Origin: a virus
Direction: 5' to 3' (one strand)
Virus record (IMG/VR): IMGVR_UViG_3300025913_000102
Coordinates: 1-25,533 of that record
DNA length: 25,533 nt
Shown piece by piece: positions 1 to 8,076 of the stretch (its first letter is position 1; each line of letters opens with the position of its first letter). A program made the position numbers and the translations under genes. Below the pieces are notes generated by a model that saw nothing but the letters and a program-made list of their open reading frames with translations, ran no database searches and was not told where the DNA came from.

Positions 1-141
1 CAGTTCGTCAACCTCGACAACATGAAGTCGGCCGACCTCGACATCACGATCGACGACAGGACCACGCAGGCGACCGGGCAGGCGGCCCAGCCCAACGTCC
101 GGTCTGGCGCGCAGCGGAAGCCGCTGCCCAGGACCGGCTGA
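1..141 (+). CDS. Unknown protein, C-terminal end only
   Basis: An open frame runs in from the left edge and stops at TGA 139-141, giving the last 46 residues of a larger protein. The tail is Gln-, Ala- and Arg-rich and ends in a basic stretch (RKPLPRTG). Codon choice matches the genes downstream. The fragment is too short and too low in complexity to assign a function. The next gene begins 22 bases later on the same strand, so it is probably part of the same operon. Confidence 0.7.
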   Translation, partial: QFVNLDNMKSADLDITIDDRTTQATGQAAQPNVRSGAQRKPLPRTG

Positions 142-163
142 CGCCGCGGTGTAGGATGGCGAC

Positions 164-460
164 ATGACCAGACCGCTGAACGATGATGGGACGGTGCCCA
201 AGAGGCGGTACCTCAGGCTGTCAATGCAGGTGATGGACGGCAATGACGTGGTGCTCGAGGTCGGCCGCGAGCTGAGGCCCAAGTGGACAGAGGACGTCGA
301 GGACCACTGGACAGAGGACAGCATGTCGACCCCTCCCATGACGCCAGAGCAGCATGTCGAGCCTGTGGCCCGTGGCCTGGCACACGGCTCTGAGGTCACC
401 GTCCTCGAGATGGCCCGTGAGCTATTGCTGCAGGCCGTGATGGGAAAGAAGGCGCAGTGA
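164..460 (+). CDS. Hypothetical protein, 98 aa
   Basis: The frame starts at ATG 164 and its stop overlaps the next start by four bases, which suggests translational coupling. The protein is acidic and contains a short internal duplication, WTEDVEDH followed by WTEDSMST, encoded by a 12-base direct repeat (284-295 and 308-319). The N-terminus is basic (KRRYLRLS). I see no membrane segment or known motif. The upstream ribosome-binding sequence is weak. I do not recognise the family; it is called a gene because of its codon use, its position and the coupling. Confidence 0.65.
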   Translation: MTRPLNDDGTVPKRRYLRLSMQVMDGNDVVLEVGRELRPKWTEDVEDHWTEDSMSTPPMTPEQHVEPVARGLAHGSEVTVLEMARELLLQAVMGKKAQ

Positions 461-711
461 AAAAACTGCCCGCAGCCCAGTTCCTCCGCGAGAGCGGCCT
501 GCTCTTCAAGATCAACCGAGACATCTTGCACCCACGGGGGCTGGCCCTCGAGGTGGTGCAGGAGGACGACGGCACCCTGCGGATGTCGCAGGAGCTGCAG
601 GATCACCGCGAGGACGGCATCGAGTTCTCCCGTGAATCGATCACCCGAGGGGAAGAGCTGCTGCGTCGCTTCCACGAGTCAGGGCGTCCTCCGGCCGACG
701 GCAATACGTAA
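457..711 (+). CDS. Small phage hypothetical protein, 84 aa
   Basis: The start is GTG 457, overlapping the previous stop as GTGA. The central stretch LLFKINRDILHPRGLALEV resembles a small uncharacterised protein type I recall from many phages and plasmids, in which a hydrophobic (F/I)NR..LHP.GLALEV core is followed by an acidic DDG turn. No enzymatic motif is visible. The C-terminal third is charged and helical. The function is unknown; the resemblance comes from memory and was not searched. Confidence 0.7.
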   Translation: MKKLPAAQFLRESGLLFKINRDILHPRGLALEVVQEDDGTLRMSQELQDHREDGIEFSRESITRGEELLRRFHESGRPPADGNT

Positions 712-719
712 GGGACAAC

Positions 720-1436
720 ATGGGCTTCCTCGACAACAGCACCAACAACCTGATCCTGGACGCGGTCCTGACCGACGTGGGTCGCCAGTTCCTGGCCCGC
801 AACGACGGTAGCTTCAGCGTCCACAAGTTCGCCTTGGGTGACGATGAGGTCAACTACGGCATCGTCAGCAAGTACGGGCGGACGGTGGGGGCCGAGAAGA
901 TCGAGAAGAACACGCCGGTCCTGGAGGCCTTGACCAACCAGGCCGTGGCCCAGAAGTACAAGCTGGTCAGCGTGTCCAACCCGAACCTGCTGCGGCTGCC
1001 GTCGATGGCCCTGTCGGGCGATGCCAACGTCAACGCCCTCAACAACCTGGTCACCCTGGGCCGCAACACCCAGAAGACGTCGAACGTCACCGTCCAGCAG
1101 ACCATCCAGAACGAGACCACCATCGACGTGGAGCTGCGCGACCAGACCTTCCTGGTCGAGGTGCCCAACCTCTTCGTCCAGGTCCTCAGCAACACGCCTG
1201 AGAACATCGACGGCAACCAGCGGGCCACCTACATCCTGACCCGCTCCCCGGCGGAGAACGCCTTCGGCGGGTCCAGCGTCCAGTTCACGCTGAGCGTCAA
1301 GTCGCTGACCGACTCCCTGTTCACGGTCTACGGCACCACCGCTGACAAGACCAAGATCAAGGCCTTCATGAAGGTCACCGGCGTGCAGTCCGGCGCGGTG
1401 CAGGACATCGGCATCATCATCGACAAGAACCTGTGA
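720..1436 (+). CDS. Virion structural protein, T4-like phage family (238 aa)
   Basis: The start ATG 720 has a ribosome-binding site AGGGA at 711-715. The N-terminus (MGFLDNSTNNLILDAVLTD, then a GRQFLARNDGSF segment) resembles a structural protein I recall from marine T4-like phages. The phrase KFALGDDEVNYGIV is also typical of that type. The protein has many Asn, Val and Thr residues, consistent with a beta-rich tail or baseplate component. Two larger structural genes follow at once. Whether it sits in the baseplate, tail or neck cannot be told from sequence alone. Membership of the virion is inferred from family resemblance and neighbours. Confidence 0.75.
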   Translation: MGFLDNSTNNLILDAVLTDVGRQFLARNDGSFSVHKFALGDDEVNYGIVSKYGRTVGAEKIEKNTPVLEALTNQAVAQKYKLVSVSNPNLLRLPSMALSGDANVNALNNLVTLGRNTQKTSNVTVQQTIQNETTIDVELRDQTFLVEVPNLFVQVLSNTPENIDGNQRATYILTRSPAENAFGGSSVQFTLSVKSLTDSLFTVYGTTADKTKIKAFMKVTGVQSGAVQDIGIIIDKNL

Positions 1437-1447
1437 TCGGAGAGATC

Positions 1448-1648
1448 GTGAACGACGATGAGACCAAGTTGAACGAGCTGCGAGATCCAGCGCTCGTCGA
1501 CAAGCTGAAGGGATTGCTGGACGAGACCCTCGCGGAGGTGCAGGCGATGGTCGAGCGTGATCCTTCGCCCGAAGGTCGTCGTAAGGCACGGCAGTACGCT
1601 TTCACAGAACCTGCACGCAAGGTAGCGGCGCTCGAGGAGACGAACTGA
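1448..1648 (+). CDS. Small hypothetical protein between structural genes
   Basis: A short acidic, helical protein of about 66 residues ending LEETN. Two starts compete. GTG 1433 overlaps the previous stop as GTGA but lacks a ribosome-binding site and would add five residues. GTG 1448 has GGAG at 1439-1442, five bases upstream, and is preferred here. The sequence has a heptad-like pattern (LRDPALVDKLKGLLDETL), so it may form a helix bundle or a small chaperone, but no family is recognised. It is tightly packed between two virion genes. Confidence 0.6.
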   Translation: MNDDETKLNELRDPALVDKLKGLLDETLAEVQAMVERDPSPEGRRKARQYAFTEPARKVAALEETN

Positions 1649-1649
1649 C

Positions 1650-2876
1650 ATGGCCACGTACAAGGAGATCCTGCCGAGCGACATCAAGACGTCGCGTTCG
1701 TTCCTCAATCAGCTGATCGACGTGCTCCAGGAGGACGTCAGCGGCTCGGTGTCGAGGAAGAAGTACCAGACGTTCGTCACCGGCGGCGTGGGCCCGGGCA
1801 TCACCTCGTCGCTGTTCCAGACGGTGTATGACCAGGACTTCACGCTGCAGACTGCCAACCCCATCTTCGACATGACGGTGGGCCTGCTGCCGGGCGGGAC
1901 GACGGTACTGACTAGCCAGACAGGCGTCGATGCGGCCGGCAAGGAGCTGTTCCCCAGCTCGTCGCTGATGATGCGCGAGAAGATGGACATCTACCGGCAG
2001 TTCTCGCAGACCCTGCTTGGCAACTCCACTTCGGCCTTCACCTCGCCCCTGGACTCCAGCAACGCGAGCGACCAGATCGATGTGGCCCTCTTCGTCGCCT
2101 TCAAGCGCCTCTTCGCCCGCGACAGCATCAAGCGCGAGACGTTCGCCATGCGGTTCAGCCAGACCGCCAGCATCAACGGGCCCAACGACTCCACGCCGGC
2201 CGAGACCTTCCCGTCGCCTCCTAACCTCTTCGTCACCTCCCTGTCGGGCAGTGCCATCTACACCGACATCGGAGCGGCCACCAACAAGCTGTCGACCTTC
2301 GGCGGCCAGGTGGGCAACGTGGTCGACAGTGCCAACACGGCCCGCAACGTGGGCCTGATGTTCTACGACAGGGGCGTCCTGGTCCTCGACCTGAAGAAGG
2401 TGACCAGCGCCAGCCAGTACGTGTCGGGCACCATCGATGCGATGGCCCCGCTGGGCCAGCAGGTGCTGGGCGCCTCGGGCAGCCAGACGCAGTTCCTGTC
2501 GGCCTTCATCCCGGACTTCGTGGTCAGTGCCTCGATCGACAACATCGTCGACCACATCGCCTCGTGCCGGCTGGGGTCAGGCAGCCAGGACGCCATGACG
2601 TTCCAGAACGTCACCAACATCAACAGCACGCTGGTCTTCTGCCGGGCGTCTGCCGACGAGTTCAACTACTCGTCCAACCCGACCTTCACAGACACCACCA
2701 ACCGCATCGTCGTCATCGACGTGGGCCAGGAGGACACCCAGCAGTCCTTCACCTATGCCACCAGCGTGGGCCTGTACGATGCCAACGACAACCTGCTGGC
2801 GGTGGCCAAGCTGTCGCGGCCTGTCCAGAAGAACCCCGAGAAGGACATCACCCTCCGGGTCCGCCTGGACTTCTGA
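1650..2876 (+). CDS. Virion structural protein (408 aa)
   Basis: The start ATG 1650 is preceded by AGGAG at 1635-1639. The opening (MATYKEILPSDIKTSRSFLN) and the segment TSSLFQTVYDQDFTLQTANP resemble structural proteins I recall from marine T4-like phages. The protein is Ser/Thr/Asn-rich and probably mostly beta. Its last 40 or so residues (ATSVGLYDANDNLLAVAKLS through RVRLDF) match in pattern the end of the 832-aa protein encoded next, suggesting a shared C-terminal docking module. Likely a tail or baseplate component; the exact position is unknown. Confidence 0.75.
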   Translation: MATYKEILPSDIKTSRSFLNQLIDVLQEDVSGSVSRKKYQTFVTGGVGPGITSSLFQTVYDQDFTLQTANPIFDMTVGLLPGGTTVLTSQTGVDAAGKELFPSSSLMMREKMDIYRQFSQTLLGNSTSAFTSPLDSSNASDQIDVALFVAFKRLFARDSIKRETFAMRFSQTASINGPNDSTPAETFPSPPNLFVTSLSGSAIYTDIGAATNKLSTFGGQVGNVVDSANTARNVGLMFYDRGVLVLDLKKVTSASQYVSGTIDAMAPLGQQVLGASGSQTQFLSAFIPDFVVSASIDNIVDHIASCRLGSGSQDAMTFQNVTNINSTLVFCRASADEFNYSSNPTFTDTTNRIVVIDVGQEDTQQSFTYATSVGLYDANDNLLAVAKLSRPVQKNPEKDITLRVRLDF

Positions 2877-2882
2877 GGTGCC

Positions 2883-5381
2883 ATGCCGTCGATCTACCCG
2901 GTCGATCCGACAGACGTCGAGACGTTCACCATCGTCGCCAACCCGCGCCGGACGTTCGTGTCCAGCTCGACGCAAGGGGTGACGGGCTCCGTCTACCTCT
3001 TCGCCCGGCGGTCTCCCATTGTCAAGGACGCTGCGCCCGACTCGTCGTTCGTCGAGTCCGCGCACGATGACGGCGACTACGCCTCGACCCTGAGGTCGGC
3101 CCAACAGGCAGGCAGGATGGTCCGAGCGGGGGCCTTCAGCGGCTCGTTCTTCGGCATGATGGACCAGTACATGCGGGCCGTCAACGCCGAGGGCCAGCAG
3201 CTGCGCCTCCAGCAGAAGTTCGACGTGGTCCGGTTCTCGCCGCCCCCTGTCTTCAACAGCAACACCCTGCGCAAGCTGTTCGTCAAGGACGTCCTCAACG
3301 CCTACTACCGGACCTCGTACCCGACAGCGCACTGGGCCTACACCAACTACAACTCCCTCAACTTCTTCACGGCCTCAGGCTTTCCCACCTCGTCTGCCTT
3401 GCTGTACCCCAACGTCGACGGCGGCACCGGAGGCATGGTCTTCCACGAGGGCTACTGCAGCGGCACCTACACGCCCAGCGGGTCGTTCAGCTTTGACTTC
3501 TACATCAACCCGCGGTACACGACCGACCAACGCGACGGGTCGTTCAGGGCCGGCACCATCCTCCACCTGTCGTCGACGTACGCCCTGTCGCTGGTCAGCG
3601 GTTCCAGCAAGGACGTCAACGGCCGGCCCGTCGGCTTCAGGCTGCAGCTGCAGCTGAGCCACTCGGCCGACACTGCGCCGTCGCTGGCCCTGCCCGGGAG
3701 CTTCCCGCACGACCTGACGTTCCTGTCTGACGACAACTCCTTGTGGCACAACAACTGGCACCACGTGGTCGTCAGGTGGGGCACTCAGGACATCAACGGG
3801 GGCACCGGCACCTTCAACATCGACGGCGTCGACCGGGGCACCTTCCTGGTGCCGTCGTCCACCATCACGCCGAGGTTGTACGCGGGGATCCAGGCGCCTC
3901 CCACCGTCCTGTGCCTGGGCAACTTCTTCGAGGGATCCAACCACGGCAACTATGAACAGGCCAACTTCTTTGCCGCTGACCCGGCAACGCGAGACGGCCT
4001 GCAGCAGCTGATCGCCCAGACTGGCATCGATGAGCCGCAGGGCTACTCGTTCAACCACCCGCTCAACGCAGAGCTGCACGACGTGGCCATCCGACGTTGC
4101 TACCTGTCGGACTTCGACGTCCGGGCCTCGTCCAGCGTCGGGCCCAGCTTCCTCGACAACACCTTCGCCTTCTACGTGCCGCCCTTCTTCGTCGAGCAGT
4201 CGCCCTACCGGCAGTTCGTCGGCACGCACGGTGGGATCCTGGTGACGCCCTTCGAGGAGGTCGACGGGGCCACCACCCGGCCTTTCAGCACCGCCCTGTC
4301 TTTCGGCGTCGCGGGTCACTACATCAACCTCGAGAACTTCGCCAAGGACCTGGCCTCCGAGGTCTTCCCGCGGCTCCACCACTTGACGGGGGCGGCTATC
4401 ACGGTCACCACCGACGCGGAGACCTGCAACCAGTTCCTGTACTCGCAGCCCTTCGTTGCCAAGCGCAACCTGACGGTGATGCCGTGCGATGACGGCCTCT
4501 TCGTGCCCAACTTCCAGCTGTTGGCCTCCGAGTCCCTCCAACGTGCCGTCGACGACCTGGGCATCGATGAGCTCAGCTTCGTCCAGCTGGACGACATGGT
4601 CCTGACGTCGACGCTGATGTTCGGGGGACCCGACACGGACAGCCTGGCCGACCAACAGCTAGGCAGCGCCCCAGAGTCGCCTTTCGCCCAGGTAGGCCCA
4701 GCCACTACTAATTACATCCAGACGGTGTCGTCTGGCAGCGACGTGGAGGCCGGCGCGCCCCTGACGGTGTTCCAGCGGACCCGCGATCCGTCCTCCAACG
4801 AGGTCGTCGTCTTTGACGTCAGCAACCTGTTCTACGGCCTCAGCATTAGCCCGCAGTCCCTACGGCTGTGCGATCCTGACATGGTGCGCTCTAGCTACCT
4901 GGGAGCCAACTTGGCCCTGACCACCTCATCGGGCGCTCAGGTCTGTGGGCCCGTCAAGGTGACGCTGGCCGACGACGGGCGCGGCAACCTGTACCGGGCC
5001 GACTGCCTGACGACGCAGTCCTCATGGAACAGCGTGGGCAACGTCTACTACGACGAGGGCCTCGTCGTCGTCAAGAGCCCGCACCTCTACTTCTTCGGCC
5101 AGGACGCCTACCGCCTCGACCTCAGGGGCGTGCAGCACGTCCACTCCATGAAGGTCGACGTGCTGGCCCCCAACAACCAGCTCAACTCGTCGAGCAACCC
5201 GAGCTACCGGGCCGTCCCGCCCACCGGCTACCCCAACGACACTGACGACAGCTTCGTCTACGTGTCGGGCATCAACTTCCACGACACCGACCTCAACGTG
5301 GTGATGAAGGCTCAGCTGGCTCAGCCCATCCTGAAGCGCTACGGCGATCGAATCATGTTCAAGGTCAGGTACGACTTCTGA
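2883..5381 (+). CDS. Large virion protein with laminin-G-like domain (832 aa)
   Basis: ATG 2883 follows GAGGTG at 2875-2880. Residues about 200-405 read as a concanavalin/laminin-G-like beta sandwich: FDFYINPRYTT, then a strand-rich core, then WHHVVVRWGTQD with an INGGTGTFNIDGVDRG turn, and finally LHDVAIRRCYLSDFDV. That WHHV plus G.D..G layout is typical of LamG type-3 domains, which often bind glycans or mediate protein contacts. The N-terminal 200 residues and the C-terminal half look structural. The extreme C-terminus (LAQPILKRYGDRIMFKVRYDF region) parallels the end of the preceding protein. It could be a baseplate or tail-surface protein that contacts the host; that role is inferred. Confidence 0.75.
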   Translation: MPSIYPVDPTDVETFTIVANPRRTFVSSSTQGVTGSVYLFARRSPIVKDAAPDSSFVESAHDDGDYASTLRSAQQAGRMVRAGAFSGSFFGMMDQYMRAVNAEGQQLRLQQKFDVVRFSPPPVFNSNTLRKLFVKDVLNAYYRTSYPTAHWAYTNYNSLNFFTASGFPTSSALLYPNVDGGTGGMVFHEGYCSGTYTPSGSFSFDFYINPRYTTDQRDGSFRAGTILHLSSTYALSLVSGSSKDVNGRPVGFRLQLQLSHSADTAPSLALPGSFPHDLTFLSDDNSLWHNNWHHVVVRWGTQDINGGTGTFNIDGVDRGTFLVPSSTITPRLYAGIQAPPTVLCLGNFFEGSNHGNYEQANFFAADPATRDGLQQLIAQTGIDEPQGYSFNHPLNAELHDVAIRRCYLSDFDVRASSSVGPSFLDNTFAFYVPPFFVEQSPYRQFVGTHGGILVTPFEEVDGATTRPFSTALSFGVAGHYINLENFAKDLASEVFPRLHHLTGAAITVTTDAETCNQFLYSQPFVAKRNLTVMPCDDGLFVPNFQLLASESLQRAVDDLGIDELSFVQLDDMVLTSTLMFGGPDTDSLADQQLGSAPESPFAQVGPATTNYIQTVSSGSDVEAGAPLTVFQRTRDPSSNEVVVFDVSNLFYGLSISPQSLRLCDPDMVRSSYLGANLALTTSSGAQVCGPVKVTLADDGRGNLYRADCLTTQSSWNSVGNVYYDEGLVVVKSPHLYFFGQDAYRLDLRGVQHVHSMKVDVLAPNNQLNSSSNPSYRAVPPTGYPNDTDDSFVYVSGINFHDTDLNVVMKAQLAQPILKRYGDRIMFKVRYDF

Positions 5382-5980
5382 TGAGGGTCGACTTGCGCAC
5401 CCTGAGGAGGCTGGTCCGCGAGGCGGCCATGACGGCCACGACGTTGCCCGCCGACGTGGGTCTCATCGTCAGGGAATTTCGCGGCGGCGTGACCCTGGCG
5501 CTGGTCAGGCTGCCAACAGTCGAGAGCGTCCTGTCGGGCCAGGAGAGCAGGCCTCGAGCCGCGCTGAATCGGGCCATTGTCGGCAGCATCAGTGCCCACA
5601 AGTTCGACGTCTGGCGGGTGACCAACGTCAGGGCCCAGCGCGGCCACGGCCCACTGCTGTACCGCCTCGCCATGCAGTACGCCACCCAACGGGGCTCGTC
5701 CCTGTCGTCTGACCCTGACGGACAGACGTCGCCGGACGCCCAGGTGGTCTGGGACAAGTTCGCCACGCAGCCCGACGTGGAGGTGGAGTTCCTGAGCGGT
5801 GAACACGACGACCAACGGGACGTAGGCTACTGCCTGGAAGGAGACGACATCTCAGGCCTGGCCCAGAGGTACGCTTCCTTGCTGGCCCGCTACGATCGTC
5901 GGGACCGCGACAGGCTCGATGACCTCCTCGACGGCCTCGACGGGGCCTTGGTCGTGTCAATGAGGAACAGTGGCAGCTAA
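5381..5980 (+). CDS. Acetyltransferase-like (GNAT-type) phage protein (199 aa)
   Basis: ATG 5381 overlaps the previous stop as TGATG. Residues about 77-135 contain VWRVTNVRAQRGHGPLLYRL followed by a TSPDAQVVWDKF segment and PDVEVEF. This matches a phage protein type I recall with a (G/H)GPLLYD.A...A motif, usually described as GNAT-like; the RGHGP loop at 87-91 would sit where acetyl-CoA pyrophosphate binds. The consensus loop is imperfect, so activity is uncertain. The N-terminus (MRVDLRTLRRLVREA) resembles the Lys/Leu/Glu peptides at the start of several head-region proteins here, but lacks a full L/I-x-E site. Confidence 0.55.
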   Translation: MRVDLRTLRRLVREAAMTATTLPADVGLIVREFRGGVTLALVRLPTVESVLSGQESRPRAALNRAIVGSISAHKFDVWRVTNVRAQRGHGPLLYRLAMQYATQRGSSLSSDPDGQTSPDAQVVWDKFATQPDVEVEFLSGEHDDQRDVGYCLEGDDISGLAQRYASLLARYDRRDRDRLDDLLDGLDGALVVSMRNSGS

Positions 5981-6365
5981 GCGTCGTCGCAGGCGCGGCG
6001 GATACCACACGGGCGTTCACCAGTCGCCCAAGTCAGGTGGGCCGTGCGAGTACCGCTCTGGCTGGGAGCTGCTGCTGATGCAGTGGTTCGATGCTGAGCC
6101 CACGGTAACCAGCTATGGCTACGAGACGGTCGTCATCCCGTACGTCAGCAACGCGCGGTCCGGAAAGCAGCGCAAGTACTACCCAGACTTCCTGGTCGAG
6201 TTCACGGACGGCAAGCGCGTGCTGGTCGAGGTGAAGCCCAGCAAGCGGCTGCCCCAGGCCCGGGTCCAGAAGAAGCTGGCGGCCGCACGGCAGTGGTGCT
6301 CGGCCCACGGTGTCACCCTCCAGGTCATCACGGAGCTGGAATTGAGGGGCATGGGGCTGCTGTAG
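5970..6365 (+). CDS. TnsA-like nuclease, T4 gp4-type head completion protein (131 aa)
   Basis: GTG 5970 overlaps the previous gene by 11 bases. After a very basic N-terminus (AAKRRRRRGG) comes a PD-(D/E)xK nuclease core: YRSGWE with E33, then IPYVSNARSGKQRKYYPDF with D73, then VLVEVKPSK with E87 and K89. This order and the YRS.WE / YYPDF wording match proteins labelled head completion nuclease (gp4) in T4-like marine phages. In that role it acts at the filled head before tail joining. A separate DNA-repair role is possible because recombination genes follow directly. Confidence 0.7.
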   Translation: MAAKRRRRRGGYHTGVHQSPKSGGPCEYRSGWELLLMQWFDAEPTVTSYGYETVVIPYVSNARSGKQRKYYPDFLVEFTDGKRVLVEVKPSKRLPQARVQKKLAAARQWCSAHGVTLQVITELELRGMGLL

Positions 6366-6397
6366 GCAGATTTTACGTGTGTCACGTGGGGGCAAAG

Positions 6398-7027
6398 ATG
6401 ACGTCCATGGGCAGGATCTTGGCTCTCGACGTGTCGACTTCGTGCACCGGCGTCTGCATCTACGACGAGGAGGCTCACGCTCCCGATCCGGGCACCCGGA
6501 TGGACGAGCTGGATCACCACGTCAGGTGGCTCGACCGCATCGAGTTCAAGGGCTGCAAGACCTTCTGGGACAAGGTCGACCGGGTGGAGACCTATCTTCG
6601 CGACCTCGAGGCCTCCCACCACATCAATCGTGTCGCCCTGGAGGAGCCGCTGATGGGCTTCCGCCCGGGCATGTCGTCGGCCCAGACCATCTCGCAGCTG
6701 CTGCGCTTCAACGGCATCGTCAGCAACCTGGCCCGCAAGCAGTTCGGAGCGGTGCCCGAGTACATCAGCGCCAACCACGCCCGCAAGGTGGCCGGCGTCA
6801 AGTTGCAGCGGACTGCGGCCGCCGGCATGTCGCAGAAGGAACAGGTCTTCAAGCACATGAGCGAGGGGCCGCTGAAGGGCTTTGCTTGGCCCACCAAGAA
6901 GGATGGCAGCCCAGTCGACTGGTCGAGGGACGCGACTGATGCTTACGTCATTGCATACGCGGCTTCCCACGATGGGGCGCCCGCCGAAGAGGCGCCCAAG
7001 AAGTCCAAGAAGGCCGCTGCGGTGTAG
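6398..7027 (+). CDS. RuvC-like Holliday junction resolvase (209 aa)
   Basis: An RNase H-fold nuclease. Residues RILALDVSTSCTG give catalytic D11, VALEEPL gives E82/E83, and SRDATDAYVIAYA gives D178/D181, the usual DDE/D pattern of RuvC-type resolvases. It ends in a Lys/Ala-rich tail. The frame is open upstream to 6293, but ATG 6398 is chosen because GGGGG lies 7 bases before it and the fold begins at residue 6. It would cut branched DNA made by recombination-dependent replication, the job T4 gives to endonuclease VII, before packaging. It sits with primase and gp46/47 genes, which supports this. Confidence 0.75.
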   Translation: MTSMGRILALDVSTSCTGVCIYDEEAHAPDPGTRMDELDHHVRWLDRIEFKGCKTFWDKVDRVETYLRDLEASHHINRVALEEPLMGFRPGMSSAQTISQLLRFNGIVSNLARKQFGAVPEYISANHARKVAGVKLQRTAAAGMSQKEQVFKHMSEGPLKGFAWPTKKDGSPVDWSRDATDAYVIAYAASHDGAPAEEAPKKSKKAAAV

Positions 7028-7039
7028 CCTCAGGCCATA

Positions 7040-8032
7040 GTGGCCGTCACGCTCACTGATAAGGTACGGTTCTACGAGTCGGTCTTCGGCTCGGGCCGAA
7101 TGTCGCGCAACTGTCGCAACTTCGACGTCCGGTGCCCAGTGTGCCTCGAGAAGGGACCGGTCCCGCCTGACAAGAAAAAGCTGGCGATCCTGACGGAGGA
7201 CGACCGGTGCCACTGCTGGGTCTGCGGCTACAAGAGCCGCACGTTGGCGCCCCTGATCAGGAAGTACGGCAACCTAGCACAGCTGCAGGACTACGTCCAG
7301 CGCTTCATGCCGGCAGGCACCTCGACCTGGTACCCCCGGTGCATCATCGTCACGGGCGACCTGCCTCCTCCTCCGCCCCTGCAGCTACCGAAGGACTTCA
7401 GGCTGCTGGCCAACACCCGCAGCCGGGACCCTGACGTGGCCGCCTGCAGGCGGTACCTGTACGGCCGGGGCCTGACGGACGATGACCTGTGGTTCTACAA
7501 GCTGGGGTACAGCAACGAGGCCACGTGGCACCGGCGGGTCATCATGCCTTCCTTTGACCGCGATGGGGCCCTCAATCACTACGTCGGCAGGTCGATCGAC
7601 AGGGGCAAGCGCCCCAAGTACGAGTCGCCCGAGGGGGACCGCAAGCAGGTCATCTTCAACGAGATCAACATTGACTGGTCGCGGCAGCTGGTCGTCTGCG
7701 AAGGCGCCTTCGACCTGGTCAAGTGCGGCGACAACGCGGTCCCACTGCTGGGCAGCGACCTCAACGAGGAATCAGCGCTGTTCAACGCTATCGTCGCCCA
7801 CGGCACGCCGGTCGCCCTGGCGCTCGATGCTGACATGCGGCTGACCAAGGCCCCGCGCGTGGCCCAGAAGCTGGCAGACTACAACATCGACGTGTCGATG
7901 GTGTCAGTGGCCACCGACCCAGGGGACGCCACCAAGGCAGAGTTCAAGGCGGCCTTGAGGGATGCCCGCGCCTTCGACTGGAACCTGACGTTCTTCGACA
8001 GGCTGGATCACGCGGCCCTCATCCGCCTGTGA
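7040..8032 (+). CDS. DNA primase-like protein, CHC2 zinc finger plus TOPRIM (330 aa)
   Basis: Residues 32-62 hold a zinc ribbon (CPVC at 32-35 and CHCWVC at 57-62), as in DnaG-type primases. A TOPRIM-type catalytic region follows: VVCEGAFDLV with E221 and ALALDADM with D263 and D265. Together these define a bacterial-style primase that lays RNA primers on the lagging strand. It is shorter than DnaG, with no clear helicase-interaction domain. GTG 7040 is the chosen start, since the stretch before the finger (VRFYESVFGSGRMSRN) looks like family sequence, but its ribosome-binding site is weak. Its stop is followed at once by the gp47-like gene. Confidence 0.75.
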   Translation: MAVTLTDKVRFYESVFGSGRMSRNCRNFDVRCPVCLEKGPVPPDKKKLAILTEDDRCHCWVCGYKSRTLAPLIRKYGNLAQLQDYVQRFMPAGTSTWYPRCIIVTGDLPPPPPLQLPKDFRLLANTRSRDPDVAACRRYLYGRGLTDDDLWFYKLGYSNEATWHRRVIMPSFDRDGALNHYVGRSIDRGKRPKYESPEGDRKQVIFNEINIDWSRQLVVCEGAFDLVKCGDNAVPLLGSDLNEESALFNAIVAHGTPVALALDADMRLTKAPRVAQKLADYNIDVSMVSVATDPGDATKAEFKAALRDARAFDWNLTFFDRLDHAALIRL

Positions 8033-8076
8033 AGGCGGTCCTGTACAGCGGAGGATCAGCGTTTTACAGTCAGACC

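Noticed and set aside
603-1589. Long open frame on the minus strand
   Set aside because: A shadow of the + strand structural genes: Arg/Asp/Val-rich composition caused by GC-biased codons, with no family pattern. The same holds for the long minus frames at 1602-2555, 3375-4655, 9399-10832, 13737-16157 and 21811-23787.
6375-6387. ACGTG/CACGT palindrome before the resolvase gene
   Set aside because: A 5-bp stem with a 3-base loop is common by chance in GC-rich DNA, and no second copy is seen.
8029-8076. N-terminal extension of the gp47-like protein from GTG 8029
   Set aside because: The 16 extra residues precede the first catalytic strand and match nothing I recognise in the family. The GTGA overlap keeps this start possible, so it is noted but not chosen.
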